DNA of 64,000 bases, taken from assembly GCF_002934685.1 (NCBI RefSeq), contig NZ_NKHL01000121.1, positions 506,461-570,460 of the forward strand. Direction: 5' to 3'. This document shows positions 8,331 through 17,378 of this stretch, piece by piece. The stretch is from Pseudomonas bohemica (GTDB taxonomy: Bacteria > Pseudomonadota > Gammaproteobacteria > Pseudomonadales > Pseudomonadaceae). The translations under genes were made by a program, and so were the position numbers. Position 1 is the stretch's first letter. Each line of letters starts with the position of its first letter. The notes below the pieces were generated by a model, which did not search any database, was not told the origin of the DNA, and saw nothing but the letters and a program-made list of their open reading frames with translations.

Positions 8331-8671
8331 TCACTGCTCTCCCGACCGTCCACATGGTCGTTGCCGGTCAGGCCACGGGAGGCGAGCAGCACCACCAGAA
8401 ACAGCGCGGTCATCGCGAAGCTGATGACGATGGCCGTCAGCACCAGTGCCTGGGGCAGCGGATCAGTGTAATTGAGCAGGTCCTGGGGCACGCCATCCTT
8501 GATGATCGGCTCCTTGCCGATGAACAGGCTGCCCATGCTGAAGATGAACAGGTTGACGCCGTATGAAAGCAGGCACAGGCCCATGACCACCTGAAAGGTT
8601 CGTGGGCGCAGGATCAGCCACACGCCGGACGCGGCGAGCACGCCAATGGCAATGGCAATGACTTCTTCCAT
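8327..8671 (-). CDS. mrpC: Na+/H+ antiporter Mrp subunit C
   Basis: A 114-residue, three-helix subunit homologous to NuoK. MEEVIAIAIGVLAASGVWLILRP opens the protein, and the VVMGLCLLSYGVNLFIFSMG helix and the TDPLPQALVLTAIVISFAMTAL helix are typical MnhC. The start at 8671 is fixed by a 1-nt stop/start overlap with the end of the mrpAB gene. It overlaps mrpD by 4 bp. Confidence 0.95.
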   Translation of the reverse strand: MEEVIAIAIGVLAASGVWLILRPRTFQVVMGLCLLSYGVNLFIFSMGSLFIGKEPIIKDGVPQDLLNYTDPLPQALVLTAIVISFAMTALFLVVLLASRGLTGNDHVDGRESSE

Positions 8672-11625
8672 CAGATGGCTCCTTGTGAAGTGGCGGGGCT
8701 GATCGGCATGGCTGGCGGGGGCGGTTCGATCGGCTGCGGCAGCGAGGTCGGGCGATGGCTGCGCACTGATTGGTGGGCTAGGGCGGTGAGGATCAACAGT
8801 GTCGAACCGATCACCACGGCATACACGCCGATGTCGAAGAACAGCGCACTGGCAATGTGCATGTCGCCCAGCAACGGCAGGTGCACGTGTGCGGTGTGGG
8901 TGGTCATGAACGGGTAACCCAGCGCCATCGAACCCAGTCCCGTCGCCAGGGCGAAGAACAGACCCGTGCCCATCCAGCGCAGAGGGCGCAGACTCATGTG
9001 CGCCTCGACCCACTGCGTGCCAGCGACCATGTACTGCAGGATGAACGCCACCGACATCACCAGCCCCGCGACGAACCCACCGCCCGGCTGATTGTGGCCA
9101 CGCATGAACAGATACATCGAGACCACGAATGCCACCGGCAACAGCAAGCGCACCAGCACGGCGGGTACCATCATGAAGCCCAGCGCGGTGTCAGTCGCAT
9201 GGCGCGGGTTGACCAGATCGGTGACCACATCCTGCGCCAGCAGACGTTGCTGGGCCGGCAGAAGGATGCTTTCCCTCGGTGGACGGAAGCGACGAAGCAG
9301 CGCGAAAACGGTCAGCGCCACCACCGCCAGCACGGTGATTTCGCCAAAGGTGTCAAAGCCACGGAAATCCACCAGCATCACGTTGACCGCGTTGGTGCCG
9401 CCGCCCTGGCTCAAGGCGCGGTTCAGGTAGAACTCGGAAATCGCGTTCGGCGTGGGGCGGGTCAGCATCGCGTAAGACAGCAGCGCCATGCCGCCCCCGA
9501 CCGCCACCGCCAGGATGAAGTCGCGCACCCGACGGGCCCTGGCGCGGTTGCGCGAGCGGGTCGGCGGGGCGACGTTTTCGTTACGCCGGGGGAGCCAGCG
9601 CAGTCCCAGCAGAATCAGCACGGTGGTGACCACCTCCACCGCCAACTGGGTCAAGGCCAGATCCGGCGCGGAAAACCAGACGAAGGTGACACACGTCATC
9701 AAACCGCACACGCCGACCATAGTCACCGCCGCCAACCGGTGATACTTGGCCTGCCACGCAGCCCCGAGGGCGCAGGCGATGGCGATCAACCAGAGCATGA
9801 CGAACACTCCGGAGCCCGGAATTTTCGGCCGGTGGCCCCAGGTCAGGCCGCTGTCGTACATCGGCACGAAGCCTGCGACCAGCGCCACGAACACCATCAA
9901 AAACAGCTGGGCTTGCAGGCGGCGTGTAGTCAGCAGGCCTTCCAGCCTGCGGGCGACGCGCAACTTGATGACCAGTACACGCTCGAACAGGCGCTTGCCA
10001 TTCAGGCGCCAGACCAGTGGCGGACCTTTGAAACGATTGCGCTTGAAGCGCGGGCGCAGAAGCAGATAAAGGACGATCCCGGCGCCCATGGCAATCAGGC
10101 TCATGATCATCGGCGCGTTCCAGCCATGCCAGATCGCCAGGCTGTATTGCGGCAGGGTTCCACCCACCACGGGCTGTGCGGCGGCAGCCAGCAACGGGCC
10201 AACCGACAAAGCCGGGAAGACGCCGACGATCAGGCACGCCAGCACCAGCAGTTCCACCGGCACGCGCATCCAGCGCGGCGGTTCGTGGGGCGTGTGCGGC
10301 AGGTCGGTGGCTTTCGGGCCGAAAAACACATCCACCGTGAAGCGCAGGGAGTAGGCGACGCTGAACGTGCCGGCGACGGTGGCGATCACCGGCAGCGCGG
10401 CTTCGACCCAGGCGGTCGAGCTGATGAACACGGTTTCGGCGAAGAACATTTCCTTGGACAGGAAGCCGTTGAGCAGCGGGACGCCGGCCATGGCCGCGCT
10501 GGCGACCATCGCCAGTGTCGCGGTGTAGGGCATGAGTCTGATAAGGCCGCTGAGCTTACGAATGTCACGGGTGCCGCTTTCGTGATCGATGATCCCCGCC
10601 GCCATGAACAGCGAGGCCTTGAACGTGGCATGGTTGAGGATGTGGAAGACCGCCGCGACGGCGGCGAGCGGGCTGTTGAGGCCCAGCAGCAAGGTGATCA
10701 GACCCAGGTGGCTGATGGTGGAATAGGCGAGCAGGCCCTTGAGGTCGGTTTGAAAGATCGCCGCATAGGCGCCGATTACCAACGTACAGGCCCCGGCGCC
10801 GCCGACGATCCAGAACCATTGTTCGCTACCGGACAACGCCGGCCACAGCCGTGCCAGCAGAAACACTCCAGCCTTGACCATGGTCGCTGAGTGCAGATAC
10901 GCCGACACTGGCGTCGGCGCGGCCATGGCGTGGGGCAACCAGAAATGAAAAGGGAATTGCGCGCTTTTGCTCAGCGCGCCGATCAGGATCAAGGTCAGCA
11001 GGACCGGGTACAGCGCGTGGGCGCGGATCGCGTCGCCCGAGGCCAGCACCCGGTCCAGGTCGTAACTTCCTACCACATGCCCCAGCAGCATCACCCCCAC
11101 CAGCAACGCCAGGCCGCCAGCGCCGGTGACCATCAGCGCCATGTAGGCGCCGCGCCTGGCATCGGCGCGGTGGTGCCAGTAACCGATCAACAGGAATGAA
11201 AAGACGCTGGTCAGTTCCCAGAAGAACACGATCTGAATCAAATTGCCGGACATCACCAGCCCGAGCATGGCGCCCATGAAGGCAAGAAAGAACGAGAAGA
11301 AGCGCGGCACCGGGTCGTCGGGCGACATGTAATAGCGGGCGTACAACGACACCAGCGCGCCGATTCCCAGCACCAGCATCGAGAACAGCCAGGCGAAACC
11401 GTCCAGCCGCAACACGAAGTTCAGCCCCAGGCTCGGCAGCCAGAAGAACTCCTCGCGAATGACCCCGCCGTGAGCGATTTGCGGGTACCAGAGCGCCACC
11501 TGAATCGCGCCGATAAGGGCGATCAGGCCAGCGAGAATGGATTCACTGTTGCGTGCGTTGTGCGGCAAGACCGCCGCCAGACAGCTGCCGATGAAAGGCA
11601 GAAGCAGTAGAACTATCAGGGACAT
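8671..11625 (-). CDS. mrpA: Na+/H+ antiporter Mrp subunits A and B fused
   Basis: A 984-residue polytopic protein opening the Mrp operon. The first 780 or so residues are MrpA, homologous to NuoL, with landmarks FFWELTSVFSFLLIGYWHHR (about 133-152), SKSAQFPFHFWLPHAMAAPTPVSAYLHSATMVKAG (about 220-254) and the MrpA-specific C-terminal domain. Residues of about 820-950 (VLVRLLLPVAFVVSMYLFMRGHNQPGGGFVAGLV) are the MnhB domain, normally a separate subunit. This fusion is the known arrangement in Pseudomonas Sha/Pha operons and explains why only six genes are present. The complex would provide sodium and pH tolerance. The upstream region (11626-11977) should hold the operon promoter but I cannot mark it. 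Confidence 0.95.
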   Translation of the reverse strand: MSLIVLLLLPFIGSCLAAVLPHNARNSESILAGLIALIGAIQVALWYPQIAHGGVIREEFFWLPSLGLNFVLRLDGFAWLFSMLVLGIGALVSLYARYYMSPDDPVPRFFSFFLAFMGAMLGLVMSGNLIQIVFFWELTSVFSFLLIGYWHHRADARRGAYMALMVTGAGGLALLVGVMLLGHVVGSYDLDRVLASGDAIRAHALYPVLLTLILIGALSKSAQFPFHFWLPHAMAAPTPVSAYLHSATMVKAGVFLLARLWPALSGSEQWFWIVGGAGACTLVIGAYAAIFQTDLKGLLAYSTISHLGLITLLLGLNSPLAAVAAVFHILNHATFKASLFMAAGIIDHESGTRDIRKLSGLIRLMPYTATLAMVASAAMAGVPLLNGFLSKEMFFAETVFISSTAWVEAALPVIATVAGTFSVAYSLRFTVDVFFGPKATDLPHTPHEPPRWMRVPVELLVLACLIVGVFPALSVGPLLAAAAQPVVGGTLPQYSLAIWHGWNAPMIMSLIAMGAGIVLYLLLRPRFKRNRFKGPPLVWRLNGKRLFERVLVIKLRVARRLEGLLTTRRLQAQLFLMVFVALVAGFVPMYDSGLTWGHRPKIPGSGVFVMLWLIAIACALGAAWQAKYHRLAAVTMVGVCGLMTCVTFVWFSAPDLALTQLAVEVVTTVLILLGLRWLPRRNENVAPPTRSRNRARARRVRDFILAVAVGGGMALLSYAMLTRPTPNAISEFYLNRALSQGGGTNAVNVMLVDFRGFDTFGEITVLAVVALTVFALLRRFRPPRESILLPAQQRLLAQDVVTDLVNPRHATDTALGFMMVPAVLVRLLLPVAFVVSMYLFMRGHNQPGGGFVAGLVMSVAFILQYMVAGTQWVEAHMSLRPLRWMGTGLFFALATGLGSMALGYPFMTTHTAHVHLPLLGDMHIASALFFDIGVYAVVIGSTLLILTALAHQSVRSHRPTSLPQPIEPPPPAMPISPATSQGAI

Positions 11626-11774
11626 AGGCTTCTAATCTGCGGATAAATGTCAAGGATCATACGTGCCGGGCGGTGCATCACCAACCGCCAAGATGTCGCA
11701 GAATCCTACAAAGTCGATAGTCAGCAGCGTAGTTGACCTGTGTGAAATGGACTCCTTGAGGCTAACTGCAATGA

Positions 11775-11870
11775 CCTGTGGGAGTGAGCTTGCTCACGAA
11801 GAGGCCAGGACATTCGTCGCATCTCCAAAGGATTGGAAGCGGCCTTCGTGAGCAAGCTCACTCCCACAGA
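11775..11870. repeat. REP family A inverted pair
   Basis: Two inverted copies of the palindromic unit CCTGTGGGAGTGAGCTTGCT...: 11775-11801 forward and 11843-11870 inverted, separated by about 40 bp. The pair sits between the divergent mrpAB and tusA genes. The rest of the 350-bp gap shows nothing else recognisable. Confidence 0.85.
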
Positions 11871-11977
11871 TTTGTGCTCTGCCTAGGCAGGGAGGTGTCT
11901 GGAAATTCGCAAGACCAGTGACGATTGGCGCTGCTGTTCATTTAAGCGACAATGCGCGCCAGTTTCCGGAGTGCCCC

Positions 11978-12232
11978 ATGTCTGATTCCATCGAAAGCCT
12001 TGCCGTTGACGCTGTCCTCGACGCGACCGGCCTCAATTGCCCCGAACCTGTGATGATGCTGCATCAGAAGGTGCGCGATCTGCCAGCCGGGGGGGTGCTC
12101 AAGGTCATCGCCACCGACCCTTCGACCCAGCGCGATATCCCCAAGTTCTGCGTGTTCCTGGACCACGAACTGGTGGACAAGCAGACTGCCGATGGCGTGT
12201 ACCTGTACTGGATTCGCAAGAAGCTCGCCTGA
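11978..12232 (+). CDS. tusA: sulfur carrier protein TusA
   Basis: An 84-residue sulfur-transfer protein. The ATG at 11978 is chosen because the protein then begins MSDSIESLAVDAVLDATGLNCPEP, matching TusA length; upstream extension adds only non-conserved sequence. The CPEP motif carries the persulfide-accepting Cys21. TusA takes sulfur from the cysteine desulfurase IscS and passes it on for tRNA 2-thiouridine synthesis and other sulfur-requiring pathways in the cytoplasm. It stands about 90 bp upstream of pdxB on the same strand with no terminator visible, so the two may be cotranscribed. Confidence 0.95.
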   Translation: MSDSIESLAVDAVLDATGLNCPEPVMMLHQKVRDLPAGGVLKVIATDPSTQRDIPKFCVFLDHELVDKQTADGVYLYWIRKKLA

Positions 12233-12322
12233 GTCGACGCGGCGACCCTGGCTGCGTCATTGCTCCGCACTGGCTCCCCGGCACGCTAGCGCCTACACTG
12301 CCGCGACTTCAGGGAGCCCACC

Positions 12323-13471
12323 ATGCGCATAGTTGCCGACGAAAACATTCCACTGCTCGACGCCTTCTTTTCCGGTTTTGGCGACATCCGCCGTTTTCCG
12401 GGACGTACCCTTGACCACGCTGCGGTGGCCGATGCCGATATCCTGCTGGTGCGCTCGGTGACGAAAGTCAACCGCGAACTGCTCGAAGGCACACCGGTTA
12501 GGTTCGTCGGCACCTGCACCATTGGCACTGATCACCTCGACCTCGATTACTTCGACGAAGCCGGTATCCGATGGGCCAGCGCGCCCGGCTGCAACGCCCG
12601 CGGGGTGGTGGATTATGTGCTCGGCAGCCTGCTGACCCTGGCCGAAATCGAAGGCGCCGATCTGACCCAACGCACCTACGGCGTCGTCGGCGCAGGGCAG
12701 GTCGGCGGTCGGCTGATCAAGGTGCTGCGCGGGCTGGGCTGGAATGTACTGGTCTGCGATCCGCCGCGGCAGGCTGCCGAAGGCGGCGATTACGTCAGTC
12801 TCGATGAGATCATCGCCCGTTGCGACGTCATCAGCCTGCACACGCCGCTGAACAAGACCGGCGATCTGCCGACCTGGCACCTGTTGGATCGCGCGCGCCT
12901 GCAAAGACTCAGGCAAGGCGCGTGGCTGATCAATGCGGCACGCGGCCCGATAGTGGACAACAGGGCGCTGCGTGAAGTGCTGCTCGAGCGCGAAGACTTG
13001 CAGGCGGTGCTGGATGTCTGGGAACACGAGCCGCTGGTAGACGTGGACCTGGCCGAGCTGTGTGTGATCGGCACCCCGCACATTGCCGGCTATAGCCTCG
13101 ACGGCCGTCAGCGCGGCACAGCGCAGATCTATCAGGCATTGTGCGCGCACTTGGGGCAATCGCCGACCATCGAACTTGCCGACCTGCTGCCCAAGCCCTG
13201 GCTGGCGCAAGTCGCGCTGGACGCTGCAACCGACCCGGCCTGGGCGCTGAATATGCTCTGCCGTGGGGTCTACGATCCGCGCCGCGACGATGCGGACTTG
13301 CGCCGCAGTCTGGTCGGCGACTCTGCCAGCCAGCGCCTGGCCTTCGACGCCCTGCGCAAGCACTATCCGCCGCGCCGGGAAATCGAAGGCCTGCGGGTGA
13401 GCATCAACGGCCACTCGGCAGCGTTGCAGCAGATCGTGCAGGCATTGGGCGCGGTGTCGGTCGGCGAGTGA
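12323..13471 (+). CDS. pdxB: erythronate-4-phosphate dehydrogenase
   Basis: A 382-residue NAD-dependent dehydrogenase of the D-2-hydroxyacid family, catalysing the second step of the DXP-dependent vitamin B6 (pyridoxal phosphate) pathway. It opens MRIVADENIPLLDAFF, typical of PdxB. The Rossmann motif is VVGAGQVGGRL (about 122-132), followed by catalytic-site segments INAARGPIVDNRAL (Arg), VWEHEP (Glu) and GTPHIAGYS (His). The C-terminal dimerisation domain DUF3410 (about 290-380) distinguishes it from other family members. AGGGAG lies 6 nt before the ATG. The gene is convergent with the zeta-toxin-like gene and the stop codons abut. Confidence 0.97.
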   Translation: MRIVADENIPLLDAFFSGFGDIRRFPGRTLDHAAVADADILLVRSVTKVNRELLEGTPVRFVGTCTIGTDHLDLDYFDEAGIRWASAPGCNARGVVDYVLGSLLTLAEIEGADLTQRTYGVVGAGQVGGRLIKVLRGLGWNVLVCDPPRQAAEGGDYVSLDEIIARCDVISLHTPLNKTGDLPTWHLLDRARLQRLRQGAWLINAARGPIVDNRALREVLLEREDLQAVLDVWEHEPLVDVDLAELCVIGTPHIAGYSLDGRQRGTAQIYQALCAHLGQSPTIELADLLPKPWLAQVALDAATDPAWALNMLCRGVYDPRRDDADLRRSLVGDSASQRLAFDALRKHYPPRREIEGLRVSINGHSAALQQIVQALGAVSVGE

Positions 13472-14452
13472 TCACTCGACGTATTTCTTGATGTAGCCCC
13501 ACAGCGTCTCCGGCAGGCGAGGCGGGATCTGCTTCCAGAAGTCGCGCATCCGCGCAAGGGCGGCGTAGGCCTCCTGCCACGCTTGCTTGCGGTCCTCGAT
13601 GCTACTGACCGGTGCTTCCACCAATGCGATGAAACTGCCATAGCTGCACGGCACCGGCATTTCTTCGCTGCGCTCGATCCGATGGGTCTGTTCCTGCACA
13701 GCGATCGTCGTGCCTTGTTCGTCCGTGAAGACGATCGGCGTCAGCGTGTTGACCCGTTCGCAACGGCTGCTGCACAGCTTCCTGCGGTTTATCAGGGCAC
13801 CGAAGCCCCGTTCATACATGCTGATGGTCGAGCCGCTGACGCGCATGCACGCCGTTTCGAACGCATTGAGGATGACCTCGGCATTCTCGATGCTGGTCTC
13901 GATGGTGGCGATATCGACGAAGCGCTCAAGGCTGCCGCTTTCCAGCGCGTTCAACGCGCGTTTGATCGTGGAGAGGTGAACGAAGTCCTTTTTGCAGCCG
14001 ATCAGGTGCACGTCGAACTGGTAATCGGCCAGCTCTGCGCCGGTGATGACCGTGGCGAAGGCCTTCGTATCCAGCGCGGTCTCCATGATGATGTTGAATT
14101 TGTTCCTGTACGCGTGGGCAAAGATCAGGCTGCACAGCTCCCAGATAAACGCCTCGGTGTGCTTGTAGCGGCTGGTCACGTCCTGATCGGCGAATTCGGC
14201 ATAACGCGGGTGCAGCTCGCGCAGGTCTTCCGAATACAGGCGCACATAGTTGCCGTAGCGTGGATCCTTGAGCAGGGTATTATTGAGCATGTAGGTCTTG
14301 CCCGAACCCTGAACCCCGGCGACCACCAGGATCTTCGGCGCCGGTTGCCCATCGGCGCCAATATCTCGGCTGACGTCGAACAGGGTTTTTTCAAGTTCGG
14401 TATAGACGTGGTTCAGCTGCTGAGGGGTGTAGCCATAACGCGAAACAGACAT
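13472..14452 (-). CDS. zeta-toxin-like P-loop kinase
   Basis: A 326-residue ATPase of the zeta toxin family. Seen: Walker A GVQGSGKT (46-53), the block LYSEDLRELHPRY (72-84) that matches the substrate-binding and catalytic Asp region of zeta/PezT toxins, and IIMETALDTKAF (about 117-128), matching the family's glutamate-containing motif. Zeta toxins phosphorylate UDP-N-acetylglucosamine and block wall synthesis. This protein is longer than typical zeta (about 250-290), with a C-terminal extension (about 240-326) I do not recognise. No epsilon-type antitoxin gene lies next to it; the nearest upstream gene is an unrelated PA1571-like protein. It may therefore be a chromosomal kinase without toxin function. 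Confidence 0.8.
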   Translation of the reverse strand: MSVSRYGYTPQQLNHVYTELEKTLFDVSRDIGADGQPAPKILVVAGVQGSGKTYMLNNTLLKDPRYGNYVRLYSEDLRELHPRYAEFADQDVTSRYKHTEAFIWELCSLIFAHAYRNKFNIIMETALDTKAFATVITGAELADYQFDVHLIGCKKDFVHLSTIKRALNALESGSLERFVDIATIETSIENAEVILNAFETACMRVSGSTISMYERGFGALINRRKLCSSRCERVNTLTPIVFTDEQGTTIAVQEQTHRIERSEEMPVPCSYGSFIALVEAPVSSIEDRKQAWQEAYAALARMRDFWKQIPPRLPETLWGYIKKYVE

Positions 14453-14592
14453 ATCGATCTTCCTTGGATCAAGTCAATTGACGGTTGAAGGCCAGGACGT
14501 AATCGCAGGATCTGTCGGGATGCAACGGGGTTCGGGACGCGGGCTATTGCAGGATGTTTCGGTGTATTACAGCAAGCTTTATAGCGCAGGCA

Positions 14593-14620
14593 TAAAAAAC
14601 CCGGCGTCGAAGCCGGGCTT
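14593..14620 (-). terminator. Rho-independent terminator
   Basis: On the minus strand the stem GCCCGGC / GCCGGGT-type hairpin with a TTCGAC loop is followed by six T residues. It lies 13 bp past the stop codon of the PA1571-like gene and so separates that gene from the zeta-toxin-like gene. Confidence 0.85.
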
Positions 14621-14633
14621 CAAAGGAGTCTGT

Positions 14634-14813
14634 TCATCGATCTTGTTTTTCGGGTTTGACCCAGTACTTTTCGCATTCCTGACACGCCGCCTGAACCATT
14701 TCTTCAGTAATCAGGATCTGATTCCCGTATTCATCAACAATGGCGCCGCCCAGTTGCGACTCGGGTTGGGGCCGTACCACGGGTTCTTGATTGCTGCTGT
14801 TTTGCAAGCTCAT
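14634..14813 (-). CDS. PA1571-like small protein
   Basis: A 59-residue protein beginning MSLQNSSNQEPVV and containing GGAIVDEYGNQILITEEMVQAACQE, which I recognise as the PA1571-type family of small Pseudomonas proteins of unknown function. The start at 14813 has GGAG 8-9 nt upstream; a longer reading adds a basic segment not seen in the family. It has no membrane helix. It is a single-gene unit closed by its own terminator, which makes it unlikely to be the antitoxin of the zeta-like kinase even though that gene follows on the same strand. Confidence 0.8.
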   Translation of the reverse strand: MSLQNSSNQEPVVRPQPESQLGGAIVDEYGNQILITEEMVQAACQECEKYWVKPEKQDR

Positions 14814-15109
14814 GGCCTGTCTCCTCATCAGGTTGTGCGCTTCAGGTTTCCGCGCTCGCTGACCACGCCATGACATCCCTGGACGCATCAAGCGCCCCTT
14901 CAGTCCAACAGATGACGGCGACAATCGCCAGCCGCTCGTTAGACCGATCTACTCTAACCGTCCTCGGTTAGCGTCATAACGTGGCGCTGCTTCAAGGTCG
15001 ATACCCCTATCCTGACTGGCAGCGCCGCCTTGAGTTCAGCAAAAGACGACGAGCGTGCATGCAAGGGCCGGTGTAGGCTCTGCGCTTGAGTCTCTATCGA
15101 GTGCATTTC

Positions 15110-16900
15110 ATGGCATCAGTGTTCTCCGGCCGTCAGCGTCACGCCATTCGCCTGGCGCTTCGGATGATCGCGCCTTACCGCAAACAGGCCATCGGCGCAT
15201 TGGTGGCGCTGATCGTCACGGCCGCCATCACCCTGTCCATGGGCCAGGGCATCAAGCTGATGGTCGATCAGGGCTTCATGACCCGCTCGGTCACCTTGCT
15301 CAACGAAACCATCGGGCTGTTCATGGTGCTGGTCGTGGCGCTGGCGGTGGGCACGTTTACCCGCTTCTATCTGGTGTCGTGGATCGGCGAGCGGGTCGTT
15401 GCCGATCTGCGCAAGCAGGTGTTCGATCATCTTGTCAGCCTGCATCCCGGGTTTTACGAGAACAACCGCAGCTCGGAAATCCAGTCGCGACTCACGGCCG
15501 ATACCACACTGCTGCAATCGGTGATCGGTTCGTCGTTGTCGATGTTCCTGCGCAACGCGCTGATGGTGATTGGCGGGGTGATCCTGCTGTTCTTCACCAA
15601 CCCCAAGCTGACCAGCATCGTGGTGGTGGCATTGCCGCTGGTGGTGGCGCCGATTCTGATCTTCGGACGGCGGGTGCGCAGCCTGTCGCGGGAGAGTCAG
15701 GACCGCGTTGCCGACGTTGGTAGTTATGTGTCCGAAGCGCTGGGGCAGATCAAGACCGTCCAGGCCTACAACCATCAGGAGCAGGACCGGCAGCGCTTTT
15801 CGCAGACAGCCGAAGGGGCCTTCGAAACCGCGCGTAAGCGGATTCTGCAGCGCTCGTGGCTGATCACCCTGGTCATCGTGCTGGTGCTCGGTGCGGTGGC
15901 GGTGATGCTCTGGGTCGGCGGCATGGACGTCATCGCTGGACGTATTTCAGGGGGTGAACTGGCAGCATTCGTGTTCTACAGCCTGATCGTCGGCAGCGCG
16001 TTTGGCACCCTCAGCGAGGTGATCGGCGAGCTGCAGCGCGCGGCGGGCGCGGCCGAACGCATCACCGAGCTGTTGCAGGCGCGCAGCGAAATCACACCAC
16101 CCGCTGGCGATGTGCTGAAGTTGCCGGAGCGGGTCAGCGGTCGTCTGGCGCTGGAAAACATAAGTTTTGCCTACCCATCACGGCCAGAACGCAACGCGGT
16201 TGACGGCCTGAGCCTGATCATCGAGGCGGGGGAGACCCTTGCGCTGGTAGGGCCTTCAGGCGCGGGCAAGTCGACGCTGTTCGATCTGTTGCTGCGTTTT
16301 TACGATCCGCAGCAGGGCCAGATTCTGATCGAGGGGATACCCGCCAAGCGCCTCGATCCGCTGGACTTGCGTCGTTGTTTCGCCTGGGTTTCGCAGACCC
16401 CAGCGCTGTTTTTCGGCAGCGTCGAGGACAACATTCGCTACGGCAACCCTCATGCCAGCGACCAACAGGTTCAGGCCGCGGCGCATATCGCCCATGCCCA
16501 CGAATTCATCCAACTGCTGCCGCAGGGATACCGGACCCACCTGGGCGATGGCGGGATGGGGCTATCTGGCGGGCAGCGGCAGCGCCTGGCGATCGCCCGT
16601 GCGCTGCTGGCCGATGCGCCGATCCTGCTACTCGACGAAGCCACCAGCGCGTTGGATGCACAGAGCGAACACTTGATTCAGCAGGCGCTGCCAACGCTGA
16701 TGCAAGGCCGCACGACCCTGGTCATCGCCCACCGGCTGGCCACCGTGCAGAACGCCGACCGGATTGCGGTGATGGATCAAGGAAAACTCGTGGCGGTGGG
16801 CACGCACCGGGAGTTGATTGCCAGCAACCCGTTGTATGCGCGTTTGGCGGCGTTGCAGTTCAACGCGGGCCAGCCAGAAAAAGAAGTGAACATTACGTAG
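15110..16900 (+). CDS. ABC transporter, fused permease/ATPase exporter
   Basis: A 596-residue half-transporter of the MsbA/LmrA (ABCB) exporter type. Six transmembrane helices lie within about residues 20-300. The nucleotide-binding domain carries Walker A GPSGAGKST, Q-loop WVSQTPALF, signature LSGGQRQRLA, Walker B ILLLDEATSALD and H-loop IAHRLATV in order. It would work as a homodimer in the inner membrane; the substrate is unknown but lipids or amphiphiles are usual for this group. ATG at 15110 is preferred to TTG at 15086 because the family begins near this point, though neither has a strong ribosome site. It stands alone. Confidence 0.92.
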   Translation: MASVFSGRQRHAIRLALRMIAPYRKQAIGALVALIVTAAITLSMGQGIKLMVDQGFMTRSVTLLNETIGLFMVLVVALAVGTFTRFYLVSWIGERVVADLRKQVFDHLVSLHPGFYENNRSSEIQSRLTADTTLLQSVIGSSLSMFLRNALMVIGGVILLFFTNPKLTSIVVVALPLVVAPILIFGRRVRSLSRESQDRVADVGSYVSEALGQIKTVQAYNHQEQDRQRFSQTAEGAFETARKRILQRSWLITLVIVLVLGAVAVMLWVGGMDVIAGRISGGELAAFVFYSLIVGSAFGTLSEVIGELQRAAGAAERITELLQARSEITPPAGDVLKLPERVSGRLALENISFAYPSRPERNAVDGLSLIIEAGETLALVGPSGAGKSTLFDLLLRFYDPQQGQILIEGIPAKRLDPLDLRRCFAWVSQTPALFFGSVEDNIRYGNPHASDQQVQAAAHIAHAHEFIQLLPQGYRTHLGDGGMGLSGGQRQRLAIARALLADAPILLLDEATSALDAQSEHLIQQALPTLMQGRTTLVIAHRLATVQNADRIAVMDQGKLVAVGTHRELIASNPLYARLAALQFNAGQPEKEVNIT

Positions 16901-16970
16901 CAGCGAGTTTTACAGCCGTTGCCGCTGTCAAGCCGCGCTTGCTGCAGCGTGTTTGACCCGCAGAAACGAC

Positions 16971-16991
16971 AACGGCGCATCAAGCGCCGTT
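16971..16991. terminator. possible hairpin between convergent genes
   Basis: AACGGCG and CGCCGTT form a perfect 7-bp stem with a 7-nt loop between the convergent ABC exporter and ppnP genes. Neither side has a real T-run, so terminator function is only possible. Confidence 0.35.
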
Positions 16992-17001
16992 CGCTGCAAA
17001 A

Positions 17002-17289
17002 TCAATCCTGGCGGTATTCGCAAAGGTAAGCGGTGTCGACACTGACCTCCAAGTCGAACTTGCTGTTGGCCGGAACGCGGAACTGGTCGCCCGCGCTGAA
17101 GCTTTCCCAGTCATTGCTGCCCGGCAGCAGCACTTTCAGCGAGCCCGAGATCACATGCATGATTTCCCGATCGGCTGTGCCAAAGTTGTATTTTCCTGGA
17201 GCCATGACGCCGATGGTGGCTTGGCCTTCGGCTTGTTGAAAGGCGATGGACTTGACGGTGCCGTCGAAATACTCGTTGACCTTGAACAT
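17002..17289 (-). CDS. ppnP: pyrimidine/purine nucleoside phosphorylase
   Basis: A 95-residue single-domain cupin of the PpnP (YaiE, formerly DUF1255) family, which phosphorolyses several nucleosides to free base and ribose-1-phosphate. The protein starts MFKVNEYFDGTVKSI and contains GVMAPGKYNFGTADREIMHVISG and the FSAGDQFRVPANSKFDLEV stretch that makes up the cupin barrel. AAGGAG lies 8 nt upstream of the ATG at 17289. Length equals the E. coli protein. It is a single gene, convergent with the ABC exporter. Confidence 0.95.
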   Translation of the reverse strand: MFKVNEYFDGTVKSIAFQQAEGQATIGVMAPGKYNFGTADREIMHVISGSLKVLLPGSNDWESFSAGDQFRVPANSKFDLEVSVDTAYLCEYRQD

Positions 17290-17378
17290 GGCTGTTCTCC
17301 TTGGAAAGGGCTGGAAAAGGTCGGATAGTATGCCCAACGTACAAAAGGCCGTCATCCGCTTTGATAAATGCGTCACTT

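Noticed and set aside
8857..10890. 677-codon open frame on the plus strand opposite mrpAB
   Set aside because: It is a mirror of the GC-rich mrpAB gene: the protein is a His/Gln/Arg-rich mixture with no domain, while the minus strand encodes a clear antiporter subunit.
14634..14813. Antitoxin for the zeta-like kinase
   Set aside because: It matches the PA1571-like family and has its own terminator before the kinase gene; no epsilon or PezA features.
14954..14971. CTAACCG/CGGTTAG hairpin upstream of the ABC exporter
   Set aside because: Could be an operator, but a single 7-bp dyad with no T-run and no linked regulator is too little to call.
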